Shown: positions 9,110-17,428 of the stretch, one piece after another
Layout: each line of letters starts with the position of its first letter
How positions within the stretch are numbered: position 1 is the first letter of the stretch
Assembly (NCBI RefSeq): GCF_017581925.1
Contig: NZ_JAGEVG010000013.1
Span: 1-64,000 of the forward strand
Length of the DNA stretch: 64,000 nt
Direction: 5' to 3'
From: Gelidibacter pelagius
GTDB taxonomy: Bacteria > Bacteroidota > Bacteroidia > Flavobacteriales > Flavobacteriaceae
Notes under the pieces: model-generated
Told to the model about the DNA's origin: nothing
The model's database searches: none
Seen by the model: the letters and a program-made list of their open reading frames with translations, nothing else
Position numbers and translations under genes: made by a program

Positions 9110-11944
9110 TTAGTTGGCTTCCCGTATGTTGGCATCTGAATCATATTGTAAGATATAAATACCTTCATTGCTAAATCCTCCTAATATATTCTTTTCATAA
9201 TTGAATTTCAGCTGCGTATATTCCGTAATGTCATTTACAGCAGAATTTTCAAAGCTTTGCTTTTGGATAAGCCGTAACAAGCTGTCAAATGTAATATCAA
9301 ATCCTAACATAACATTTGCCGAAGGCAGTAAATTATATTTTTTTTGATAAGAACTTAAAAATTGCTTAGAACTTGCAGTTGATTTTTCAGGAATTAGAGA
9401 TGGAAAAACCATATTTAAGATGCGGTATCTTTTTTCGGATACATGCCCATCATCAGGAATTAACGCCGATTCTAAAACTGCCAATTGTAGGGCATGGCTG
9501 GATAGTTCACTCAGAAGGACATTGGTGGTATTTAAGAACACACTCGTTCTCTCACTATCAATAACCACGAAATTGAGTTGGTCTTTTTTAAACTTCCCTA
9601 TCAATTCAGCTTCACTAAATGATCCATTTTTTTTGATGTTGACAAATTCTGCGTTTGGTGCGTATTCTGAAATAAAGGCTTTACTCTCGCTACGGTGGGC
9701 ATCATTTAGCACAATAATATGCGCATCTTTTGTCATTATATAATCGAGCATCTTTTTCCGTTGAAGGTTCGCGGATGGTACTGCGCTATATAAATTGTCA
9801 GTTGTGTTTTGGAAAGTCATTGTAGATGCTGTGATGACCGGGATCTTGTTGTCTGCGGTAAATGCGGCCACTTCTTCTTCCACGGTGTCATAAAAAGGCA
9901 AGATAATAGCGTCATAGTCATTAATCTTGTGCTCTTCGAGCAGAGGCTTTATTTTGGAACTCCGTATGCTGCTTTGCGCTTCTATAACGTCAACATTCAG
10001 GGAAAGATACATTTTTCTGATGGAATCAATAGCGATATTGGCGCCCTTATAAAACTCCAAATGAACACGTTTGAAATCGTCAGAAACACTCGTGAAGTTG
10101 TCATTGGTGGCTTCATGATTTTGATATTCCTCCTTTGAAAACGGAAGGAAAAATAACAATTGTTTAAGTTGGGATGTGTTTGCGGTCGTTATTAAATTGA
10201 CAGGAAGTGAAAAGTCCCTTACCAACTCAGGTGTTTCTATAGTTTCTGATGGGGCATGAAGCGGAGTAGCAGCATCAGGCATTTTAATGAAAGTGCCTGC
10301 TTGTACGGCTTCTTTTAACTGCGGATTTAAGACAAGGAAATCTGGAATTGTCATGCCCGCCTTTTGAGCCAATGCGTAAAGGGTATCATTGGGTTGGATT
10401 TCATAAGGGAGATATCCAGTCTCTGAAGACGTTGAAATGTTCGTTTCGGTTATTGTTTTGATTTTTTCTTTAGGCTGAGTCGTTGTTGCGACAGTTTTTT
10501 CAGCTTTTTTCTCAATGGTAGCGATAGGCTCTGCAATTGTAGGAGACGTTTCAACTACTTTGGGCTGTTCCACAGCGACTGTTTCTTTAATTGGAGGAAC
10601 AGTTTCGGTTGCTTTAGCTTTTTCTTCTGTACTAACGACGGCTTCCTTAACTGGAGCAACGTTTTCTTCTATTTGCTCAACTTTTTCTTTTGTGGTTGTA
10701 GGAACAGTTTTGGTAGCTTTAACTTTTTCTTCGTTACTGACAATACTTTTCTTAACTGGCGGAACGGTTTTAGTTTTTTCAACTTTTTCTTTAGTCGTGG
10801 CTGCTACCTCTTTGGTTGTGGGAGCATTTTTAGTTGGTTTTGGTTGTTTTTCCTTAGTAGTTACCACGTTTACTTTTTCTACTTTTGGAACAGTTTCCGT
10901 CTGATGAGTTTTTTCTTCAATAACTTCCACTGATTTTTTAACTGTTGAAACGGTTTCCGTTTTATCGACTTGGTCTTGGTTGGTGGCTACTGTTTCTGTG
11001 ATCGTAGGAACGGTTTTCGTTTTTTCCACTTCACTTACTTCCACTGATGGTTTTGTGGTTGAAGGGGCGGTTTTGGTTTCTTTTTGAGAAATCTCCGTCG
11101 TTGGCTCGGATATACTTTCTTCAGAGGCCATAGAAACGGTCTGTCCAATTTGGAGTGTCGTTTTAATATGTGGATTTTTTCGCTCCAATGCAGCGATTGT
11201 CGTATTGAAACGTAATGATAATCCGAACTTTGTATCGCCGGTTTTTACAACATGGCTGTAAGCGTCGCCAGAATTTAATTGCTCTCTTCCAGGAATCCAT
11301 AGGTTTTGGCCGACCATCAAGCCGTTGGCCAGGATTCTCGAATTGGCGTTGGTCAATTGATCGACCGTCAGGCCATTGGCATTTGCAATACGAACCAACG
11401 TTTCACCTCTTGTAACCAAATGACGTTTTCCATTATGTGAAGGTCCAGATGTTTGTGATGAAGTAGTCGAAGAGACTGATGGCGTGGCAGTGTTACTTGA
11501 TCGTTTCGGCGCAACATAAGACGTTGCAGGGTATATCTCTAAAACATCGCCAACGTTAAGACCTTGAATAATTTGTGGATTTTGTGATTCGAGTTGGGTA
11601 ATGGTCAAGCCAAAGCGTTTTGATAAACTATATTTGGTTTCACCTGTTTTGACCGTATAACTTATTGAAGACGTGGTTACTGAAGCTTTAATGGAATCGG
11701 CAGCGCTTTCAAGAACTGGAGTTTTAATCTTGCTTTCGGGAATCAGAAGTACTTCATCCACTTTAACGCCATTGATGACATCTGGATTGACTTTCTGAAG
11801 ATCGTATGGGGTCACGTTATATTTCTTCGCAATGGAAAACAACGTTTCGCCACTGCTCACTGTATGCTTTTTAAGGCTTTCCTGGGCAATACTCGTGTTG
11901 AAACATAAGAATAATAGCGTAAAACATTGAAAAAGTCGCTTCAT
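9110..11944 (-). CDS. Five-LysM protein with Lys/Thr-rich linker and ligand-binding-like C-terminus
   Basis: 944 residues. The signal peptide ends near NTSIAQ. Four LysM domains lie at about 25-68, 95-140, 173-215 and 228-270 (each with GET/GDT then a LSxRF or IAKKY helix and a closing LxIP). A low-complexity linker at about 285-500 is built from K(T/A)xTVP-type units. A fifth LysM follows at about 515-560 (NDTLYALAQKAGM). The last ~350 residues resemble a periplasmic-binding-protein type I fold (YKGANIAIDSIRKM, then DYDAIILPFYDTV). LysM domains bind peptidoglycan glycans, so the protein probably sits in the periplasm with its C-terminus sensing or scaffolding. It ends 43 bp before the giant repeat protein and may head that operon. 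Flavobacterial proteins of this build exist; a specific role is not known to me. Confidence 0.82.
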   Translation of the reverse strand: MKRLFQCFTLLFLCFNTSIAQESLKKHTVSSGETLFSIAKKYNVTPYDLQKVNPDVINGVKVDEVLLIPESKIKTPVLESAADSIKASVTTSSISYTVKTGETKYSLSKRFGLTITQLESQNPQIIQGLNVGDVLEIYPATSYVAPKRSSNTATPSVSSTTSSQTSGPSHNGKRHLVTRGETLVRIANANGLTVDQLTNANSRILANGLMVGQNLWIPGREQLNSGDAYSHVVKTGDTKFGLSLRFNTTIAALERKNPHIKTTLQIGQTVSMASEESISEPTTEISQKETKTAPSTTKPSVEVSEVEKTKTVPTITETVATNQDQVDKTETVSTVKKSVEVIEEKTHQTETVPKVEKVNVVTTKEKQPKPTKNAPTTKEVAATTKEKVEKTKTVPPVKKSIVSNEEKVKATKTVPTTTKEKVEQIEENVAPVKEAVVSTEEKAKATETVPPIKETVAVEQPKVVETSPTIAEPIATIEKKAEKTVATTTQPKEKIKTITETNISTSSETGYLPYEIQPNDTLYALAQKAGMTIPDFLVLNPQLKEAVQAGTFIKMPDAATPLHAPSETIETPELVRDFSLPVNLITTANTSQLKQLLFFLPFSKEEYQNHEATNDNFTSVSDDFKRVHLEFYKGANIAIDSIRKMYLSLNVDVIEAQSSIRSSKIKPLLEEHKINDYDAIILPFYDTVEEEVAAFTADNKIPVITASTMTFQNTTDNLYSAVPSANLQRKKMLDYIMTKDAHIIVLNDAHRSESKAFISEYAPNAEFVNIKKNGSFSEAELIGKFKKDQLNFVVIDSERTSVFLNTTNVLLSELSSHALQLAVLESALIPDDGHVSEKRYRILNMVFPSLIPEKSTASSKQFLSSYQKKYNLLPSANVMLGFDITFDSLLRLIQKQSFENSAVNDITEYTQLKFNYEKNILGGFSNEGIYILQYDSDANIREAN

Positions 11945-12600
11945 TTTTATTCGCTAATGTTTAAATGGTTAGGTTAAGATCACAATAATTCCGATAAAAA
12001 TACCAAAAAATCCGTCAAGAGTACTATTCTTGTCTGGAAATATCAATTTTTTATTAACTTTTTTTTAAATGGGGGGAATTATAGTTCCAAATTTTAAATT
12101 CAAAGTTCAGGTCTTTCAACTTCAATATTTAAATTTTCTCGTTTCTTGTTTAGTTCATGATTTTGCTTCGTCAAGGTTCAAAATTCAAAATTTTAAGTTC
12201 AAGCATTTCAACTTCAACTTCAACTTCAGCTTCGATTTCAATTTCATCATTCAATATTCATTGCGTCCTTCGGGACCAGCTTTGCGTTCTTAGCGGTCAA
12301 TTTCGGAACTAAGTTTTAACGCACATAGTTTTCCCATTTTTTAAACTTCGATATTCAGAGTTCCCACCTATATTTACATTGGACCGATTATCGTTCTGCG
12401 AAATCCGCGACCCGAGCGATAGCGAACTGGCGAAGTGAATCTGCGGGAAACATATTGGAATTTGGAATTTCCTAATTGGTCTCTTTATATTTGAAGCTTT
12501 CAACTCCGCGTTTTAAAAAAACAGAAATCACAAAAATTAAAACAATTTTATAATTTGTTACTATCTTCACATTTCTTTTAAATCAATCTATTTTTGCATT
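11945..12600. other. 656-bp low-complexity spacer
   Basis: AT-rich spacer between divergent genes. It holds TTCAAAATTCAAAATT-type stretches, a run of TTCAAC/TTCAAT hexamers (about 12206-12250), and a GCGTTCTTAGCGGTCAA block (about 12284-12302) resembling one near 885-902. A CTGCGAAATCCGCG..ATCTGCGGGAAA block lies at about 12396-12450. No gene seems real; the 64-codon minus-strand ORF at 12309-12503 runs over these repeats. Confidence 0.65.
12589..12596 (+). promoter_or_regulatory. Candidate -7 element (TATTTTTG) for the sensor kinase operon
   Basis: This is a perfect match to the Bacteroidota TAnnTTTG element, ending 4 nt before the kinase ATG, so transcription would start at or near the start codon (leaderless). 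No TGA-N6-TCA dyad occupies the position 23 nt upstream, so this promoter lacks the activator architecture found at the putative targets. The -33 box is unclear. Confidence 0.4.
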
Positions 12601-14478
12601 ATGCTCCGAAACCGAGAGGATATTTTACAAATACTTTCAGATGCCGTTTCTGAAGGAATAATCGTTGTGGATGAACACCAAAACATTGTATCTGCCAATA
12701 CGTCGGCAAATGCCATGTTTGGATATGATGGCAATGAACTCGTGGGTATGACATTAAGTACGTTAATTCCCTCCGAGTATCATCATAGACATGAAGGACA
12801 TTTTAAAGAGTTCTATAAGCATAGTGAAAAACGGAGCATGGGTCACGGGCGCAATTTATATGGCCTCACCAAAAGCAATCTTCGTTTTCCGGTTGAGGTG
12901 GGTTTGAATCCTTTCACCCTTTACGGTAAACCTTTAGTAATGGCATTGGTTGTGGACATTACCGAACGACGAGCCATTGAAGAAAACCTTAATTTAAGGA
13001 GTGAGGCGCTGCAATCTGCCGGAAATGGCATCGTCATTTGTGACGCTTTAAAAAAAGACTATCCAATTATCTATTTTAATCCTGCTTTTCAGGCCTTAAC
13101 GGGTTATACATCTGAGGAAATTGTGGGAAGTAATTGTCGCTTCTTGCAAGTTGATGATCAAGATCAAGAGGGCTTGGCTACCGTTCGTGCCGCAATAAAA
13201 AATGGTAATAGTTGCCAAGTGATCTTAAGGAATTATAAAAAGGATGGCACCCTGTTCTGGAATGAATTGTATATCAACCCGATCAGAGATAAGAGTGGCT
13301 TGGTTACGCATTTTATTGGTATTCAGAATGATATTACCCAGCGCAAGAAGGCCGAAGAAGAACGCAATTACCTCACCAAAATATTTGACGATTCACTCAA
13401 TGAAATCTTTGTTTTTGACGCTGATAGCTTAAAGTTTTTGAATGTCAATTATGGGGCTCAAAAGAATCTGGGCTATAGTCTAGAAACGCTCAAAACGATG
13501 ACGCCTGTAGATATCAAACCGAACTTTTCGGAAGACGAATTTAAGGCATTGCTGATCTCTTTAATAAACGACAGTGGTGATAAAATGGAGTTTGAAACCG
13601 TCCATGAACGTAAAGATGGCACTTTGTATCCTGTTCATGTCACTTTAGAATTATCCATATTGGGAGATCGGGAGGTGTTTATTTCTATTGTCCTGGACAT
13701 CACAGAGCAAAAAAATTACACCAGAAAATTGGAGGAAACGGTAGAATTGAGGACCAAGCAACTTGAAATGGCGCTTGAAAAAGAAAAGGAGCTCAATGAG
13801 TTGAAAACCAAGTTTCTATCCTTGGTTTCCCATGAGTTCAAAACTCCTTTGAGCGGAATTTTGACCTCGTCCATGCTCTTGAGTAAATACACTTTGGAAG
13901 AACAGCAGGCCAATCGTGATAAGCATATAAAAATCATTGAAGACAAAGTCAATTACCTGAATACTATTTTGAACGATTTCTTGTCCATTGAACGACTGGA
14001 GACCGGAAAAGTAAATTATAAATTCAGTACGTTTAGATTAAGTAAGGTCCTCAACGAAGTGGTCTATAATGCCAACATGTTGTTAAAGGAAGGACAGCAG
14101 ATAAAATATCCAGACAATATTGATGATATTACGCTGATTCAAGACGAGAAAACCATCGAATTGGCTTTGTCAAATTTGGTGCATAATGCCATTAAATACA
14201 GTCCGGAACATTCAGATATAACGATAAAAATCACTCAAAACAGTCAGGACACCATTTTTGAAATATCAGATACGGGTATTGGAATTCCTGAAAAGGATCA
14301 AAAAAATATATTTAACCGCTATTTTAGATCAGAAAATGTATTGACCACACAAGGTACAGGCATTGGATTGAATATCGTAAAATCGCATATTGAGAATTTA
14401 GGTGGGTCCATAAGTTTTAAAAGTAAAGAACATGTTGGATCAACGTTTATATTAACCATCCCAAATAAATCACAATGA
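12601..14478 (+). CDS. PAS-LOV-PAS hybrid sensor histidine kinase (putative blue-light sensor)
   Basis: 625 residues, no transmembrane segment, so cytoplasmic. The first PAS domain (about 8-120) contains RHEGHFKEF and GHGRNLYG; H64 and R84 have the 20-residue spacing of the FixL heme ligand His and distal Arg. The second (about 125-250) is a LOV domain: GSNCRFLQ with photoactive C179, then N211 (NYKKDG), N221 (FWNEL) and Q242 (GIQNDIT), all the FMN-contacting positions. A third ordinary PAS lies at about 255-375. A HisKA domain with H411 in SHEFKTPLSG follows, then a HATPase domain with N (NLVHNAIKYS), G1 (DTGIGIP) and G2 (GTGIGLNI) boxes. It overlaps the regulator gene by 4 bp. By family, light forms a Cys-flavin adduct that switches kinase activity. 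Heme binding by the first PAS is only a possibility, since non-heme PAS domains share that motif. Confidence 0.9.
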   Translation: MLRNREDILQILSDAVSEGIIVVDEHQNIVSANTSANAMFGYDGNELVGMTLSTLIPSEYHHRHEGHFKEFYKHSEKRSMGHGRNLYGLTKSNLRFPVEVGLNPFTLYGKPLVMALVVDITERRAIEENLNLRSEALQSAGNGIVICDALKKDYPIIYFNPAFQALTGYTSEEIVGSNCRFLQVDDQDQEGLATVRAAIKNGNSCQVILRNYKKDGTLFWNELYINPIRDKSGLVTHFIGIQNDITQRKKAEEERNYLTKIFDDSLNEIFVFDADSLKFLNVNYGAQKNLGYSLETLKTMTPVDIKPNFSEDEFKALLISLINDSGDKMEFETVHERKDGTLYPVHVTLELSILGDREVFISIVLDITEQKNYTRKLEETVELRTKQLEMALEKEKELNELKTKFLSLVSHEFKTPLSGILTSSMLLSKYTLEEQQANRDKHIKIIEDKVNYLNTILNDFLSIERLETGKVNYKFSTFRLSKVLNEVVYNANMLLKEGQQIKYPDNIDDITLIQDEKTIELALSNLVHNAIKYSPEHSDITIKITQNSQDTIFEISDTGIGIPEKDQKNIFNRYFRSENVLTTQGTGIGLNIVKSHIENLGGSISFKSKEHVGSTFILTIPNKSQ

Positions 14479-15533
14479 TAAAAAAGATACTATTAATAGA
14501 AGACGATGCTGTCTTAAGAGATAATACGGCAGAACTGTTGGAACTGTTAAGCTATCAAGTTAATGTGGCATCTAATGGCAAAATAGGTGTGGAAAAAGCA
14601 AAAAGTCAACACCCCGATCTTATTGTTTGTGACATTATGATGCCAGAATTGGATGGCTATGGCGTGTTGGAACAGCTGGCACAGGATGATCATACCAAAT
14701 ACATTCCATTTATTTTTTTATCTGCAAAGACTGAACGGCAAGATGTAAGAAAAGGAATGAACTTGGGGGCCGACGATTATATCACCAAGCCTTTTAGTGA
14801 GGATGAATTGGTGAGTGCCATTGAAAGTCGATTGGCGAAAGCCGCTATCTTACAGGAGATTAGAGGCAATCGGGCGCAATTTGAGTCAGAAGATAACGCT
14901 GAAGAGATTAATACGCTCAACGACTTAAAGAGTTTTTTTGATGCGAATGGTACTATTTATGATTTTCAGAAAGGGGAAGTCATTTACGAAGAAGGTCAAA
15001 ATTCCAATGCTATATTTTTGATGAAAGAAGGCATTGTAAAATCCCATAAGCTTGATGAACAGGGGAAGGAGCTGACTACCGCTTTGTATAAAGCTTCAGA
15101 TATATTTGGCTACACGTCATTTCTTCAAAATATTCCGTATCAGGAGACTTCAACCGCTCTTAATGATGCGACAATGGTTGGTATTTCAAAGGAGCAGCTT
15201 AAAAAGATTTTAGATAAGAATCCCCATATTACTTATGAACTTATCGAATTGCTCACCGATGACCTTAAGGGAGTTAAAGATCAGTTGTTACAAATGGCCT
15301 ATAGCTCCGTGCAAAAGAAAACAGCAAGCACCATCTTGAAATTCGCAGAAAAGCTGGATCCCAAACAGGGCGATGCCATAAAAATTTCCCGTAGTGATTT
15401 GGCAAGTGTAGCTGGTATTGCTACCGAAACCCTTATTAGAACTATTTCTAATTTTAGGAAAGAAGGTCTGATAGAGATTGAAGGCAGAAATATAAAAATC
15501 TTAGATATAAAAAAACTTCAGGAGATTTATTAG
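14475..15533 (+). CDS. Response regulator fused to CRP/FNR-type transcription factor
   Basis: 352 residues. The receiver domain (1-120) is complete: acidic pair D10-D11, phosphoacceptor D53, S83, K105. A cyclic-nucleotide-binding-like beta roll follows at about 140-260 (IYEEGQNSNAIFLMKEG), then a CRP-type winged helix at about 290-345 (SRSDLASVAGIATETLIR). The recognition helix carries E318 and R322, the positions that read the TGA half-site in CRP and FNR. No FNR-type cysteine cluster is seen, so control is probably by phosphorylation from the kinase encoded directly upstream (ATGA overlap). It is in effect a FixJ-like receiver and a FixK-like activator in one chain. Candidate targets are the TGA-N6-TCA promoters listed here, including the one in front of the next gene downstream. 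Confidence 0.92.
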   Translation: MIKKILLIEDDAVLRDNTAELLELLSYQVNVASNGKIGVEKAKSQHPDLIVCDIMMPELDGYGVLEQLAQDDHTKYIPFIFLSAKTERQDVRKGMNLGADDYITKPFSEDELVSAIESRLAKAAILQEIRGNRAQFESEDNAEEINTLNDLKSFFDANGTIYDFQKGEVIYEEGQNSNAIFLMKEGIVKSHKLDEQGKELTTALYKASDIFGYTSFLQNIPYQETSTALNDATMVGISKEQLKKILDKNPHITYELIELLTDDLKGVKDQLLQMAYSSVQKKTASTILKFAEKLDPKQGDAIKISRSDLASVAGIATETLIRTISNFRKEGLIEIEGRNIKILDIKKLQEIY

Positions 15534-15872
15534 TCTGGTTTTGGTTAGCGAGGCTTCGGAAACGGAACAGTGTGTTTTTTGCAGTTAACGCATTCCGCAT
15601 TGTGAAACAGGATCATAGAATTCAAATTGTTGTCGATTCAATTCTGATGGAATCTGAGATTGAATTGTAAAGTGTTGGTTGCTGAGCCTGTGGAAGCATC
15701 TTGTTTTATTAGAACATTAGTGAATCATGAATCCTTTTTCGGGTTTAATTTCTCGAGTCTCTGTCTCGGTTTGTTCTGTTTTTTGGAATTTGGAATTTCA
15801 CATATGGAACTTGAATACATACCGTTTAAATATCCCCGAGGTAGTTTATTGTATTCTAAAATCGGACAGACA

Positions 15873-15915
15873 TGACCGATATCATTTCTTAGGAGCGTGC
15901 ATCCCTATATATTTG
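15873..15915 (+). promoter_or_regulatory. CRP-type dyad TGACCGATATCA + 23 nt + TATATTTG
   Basis: The dyad is at 15873-15884 and the perfect -7 element at 15908-15915, with 23 nt between them. TTTC at 15885-15888 stands where a -33 TTTG box would be, so the dyad abuts a degraded -33. The dyad centre lies near -41 relative to the expected start, the class II activator position. It drives the first USP gene (ATG at 15943). Confidence 0.75.
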
Positions 15916-15942
15916 TTTTGCTTACTCTAATGATTGATTAAC

Positions 15943-16788
15943 ATGAAAAATATACTTCTACCAACTGACTTTTCTGAAAACTCATGGAATGCCATTGTTT
16001 TCGCGCTTGAATTTTTCGAAAAAACACCATGTACCTTCTATTTGTTACATGTCAATTCCTTAAGTTATTTGGCAGCGACTGATTCGCCATATATTCAAAC
16101 TAAGGATTTTGTTGAAAATACGTTTACAAAACCTGCCAAAAAGCAATTAAATACCCTATTGAAACGAATTTCAACAGAATTCCCGACGAAGTCCCACCAT
16201 CATTTTTTCACACTAACCGATTATAACTTTTTTGTGGATTCCGTTCGTAACCATGTGGAGGAAAAAAAGATAGATATGATTGTCATGGGAACAAAAGGTG
16301 CCAGTGGCTTGAGAAAGGTGATTATTGGAAGTAATGCAGCAGATGTTATTAAAAAAGTACAATGTCCTGCATTGGTGGTTCCGGAGGAAGCAAAATTTAC
16401 CGATTTACGAGAAGTTGCATTTCCAACAGATTATCTTTTAACCTACGCGGTCGATCTCTTACAGCCACTCTATAATATTCTGGAAGCCCATAATTCGAGT
16501 TTGCAGGTCTTGCATGTGACCAACAAGGATGACACGCTAACCATCGCACAGCAGGACAATAAGGATTTGCTTAATGAATATTTTCATAAATTCGATACCA
16601 AATTCCATAAACTTACCAATAGAAATGTTGAAGATGCCATCGAATGTTTTGTACAGAGTAGGGATATCAAAATGGTGGCCATGGTAGCCAAGAACCTAAA
16701 TTACTTTCAGCGGATTTTATTCCATAATAAAATTGAAGAAATGACGTATCATACGCATATTCCGTTTTTAGTGATGCACGACAAATAG
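15943..16788 (+). CDS. Universal stress protein, tandem two-domain (USP 1)
   Basis: 281 residues from the ATG at 15943; an upstream in-frame TTG at 15934 is rejected because MKNILLPTDFS is the standard USP opening. Two UspA domains: the first (about 1-145) ends with the nucleotide-binding motif GTKGASGLRKVIIGS (G-x2-G-x9-G-S), the second (about 150-281) opens VAFPTDY and lacks that motif. ATP-binding USPs act in the cytoplasm in survival under stress or growth arrest; the client is unknown. It has its own promoter with a CRP-type dyad and follows the receiver-CRP regulator by 409 bp. First of five consecutive paralogues. Confidence 0.92.
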   Translation: MKNILLPTDFSENSWNAIVFALEFFEKTPCTFYLLHVNSLSYLAATDSPYIQTKDFVENTFTKPAKKQLNTLLKRISTEFPTKSHHHFFTLTDYNFFVDSVRNHVEEKKIDMIVMGTKGASGLRKVIIGSNAADVIKKVQCPALVVPEEAKFTDLREVAFPTDYLLTYAVDLLQPLYNILEAHNSSLQVLHVTNKDDTLTIAQQDNKDLLNEYFHKFDTKFHKLTNRNVEDAIECFVQSRDIKMVAMVAKNLNYFQRILFHNKIEEMTYHTHIPFLVMHDK

Positions 16789-17428
16789 CCGCATTCCCGC
16801 GCAGGCGGGAAACCTTCAGGTTCAGCGAAGCTAATCTCGTTATTATCCATCCAAATTTTGTATTTCTGCGAGGACCGAAGCGGATCTTTAGGTTTTTTTC
16901 CTCCCACAGATTTCCGCGGACTTATACGTGGTTACACAGAGTATTACAGAGGTCACACGGAGTTGCACAGAGACTTTTTTAAAAACCATAAACTCTATCC
17001 AAGCATGGAGAGAATTTAATGTTTTCCAAAAATGGCAATTAAATTAACGAATTAACCAGTAGTCCCAATCCAAAACTCTCCTCCTTTTAAAGGAGGAGTG
17101 GTTTCTGCTTCAGAAGAGAAGCAGAAGACCTGCCCGTCCGTTCAGGCTGGCGAGGTGGTTTGAATCCAGGATTAAGCAGAGTTGCACAGAGTTACACGAA
17201 GACTTTTTGAGATAACATGAACTTAGTCGCTTGTGGAGTGATTTTGCAATTCAGTTTTTTAGGTCTGTTTTAACCTGAGATTAGCTTCGCTGAACCTCAA
17301 GACTTCCTGTCTTCCTGTCTGCCGACGAGGCAGGCGCAGGAATTAGGCAGTCTTTCAAATGACATATATCATAGTTTTTGTGGTTTTAATCTGTTAACTT
17401 TATCCCATATCAAATAAAATTAAACACT
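16789..17428. repeat. 640-bp repeat-filled spacer between USP 1 and USP 2
   Basis: Contents in order: hairpin TTCCCGC-GCAG-GCGGGAA (16795-16812); the left arm of a 21-bp perfect inverted repeat (16818-16838); a CACAGAG/CACGGAG-rich run (about 16930-16975); a CCTGCCCGTCCG..GGCTGGCGAGG block (about 17131-17157); a second CACAGAG run (about 17171-17200); the right arm (17277-17297); hairpin CTGCC-GACGA-GGCAG (about 17317-17331); and the promoter of USP 2. No gene is seen. Confidence 0.7.
17360..17402 (+). promoter_or_regulatory. CRP-type dyad TGACATATATCA + 23 nt + TAACTTTA
   Basis: Dyad at 17360-17371, -7-like element at 17395-17402 (last base A instead of G), again with exactly 23 nt between them. 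The ATG of USP 2 is at 17429. The distance from dyad to start codon (58 nt) is nearly the same as in front of USP 1 (59 nt), although the surrounding sequence is unrelated. Confidence 0.72.

Noticed and set aside
12309-12503. 64-codon minus-strand ORF upstream of the sensor kinase
   Set aside because: It consists of repeat-derived sequence with no domain, and lies in a spacer whose blocks recur elsewhere.
15934-15942. Upstream TTG start for USP 1 (and GTG starts for USP 3 at 18293 and hisS at 38285)
   Set aside because: In each case an ATG a few codons later gives the conserved family N-terminus.
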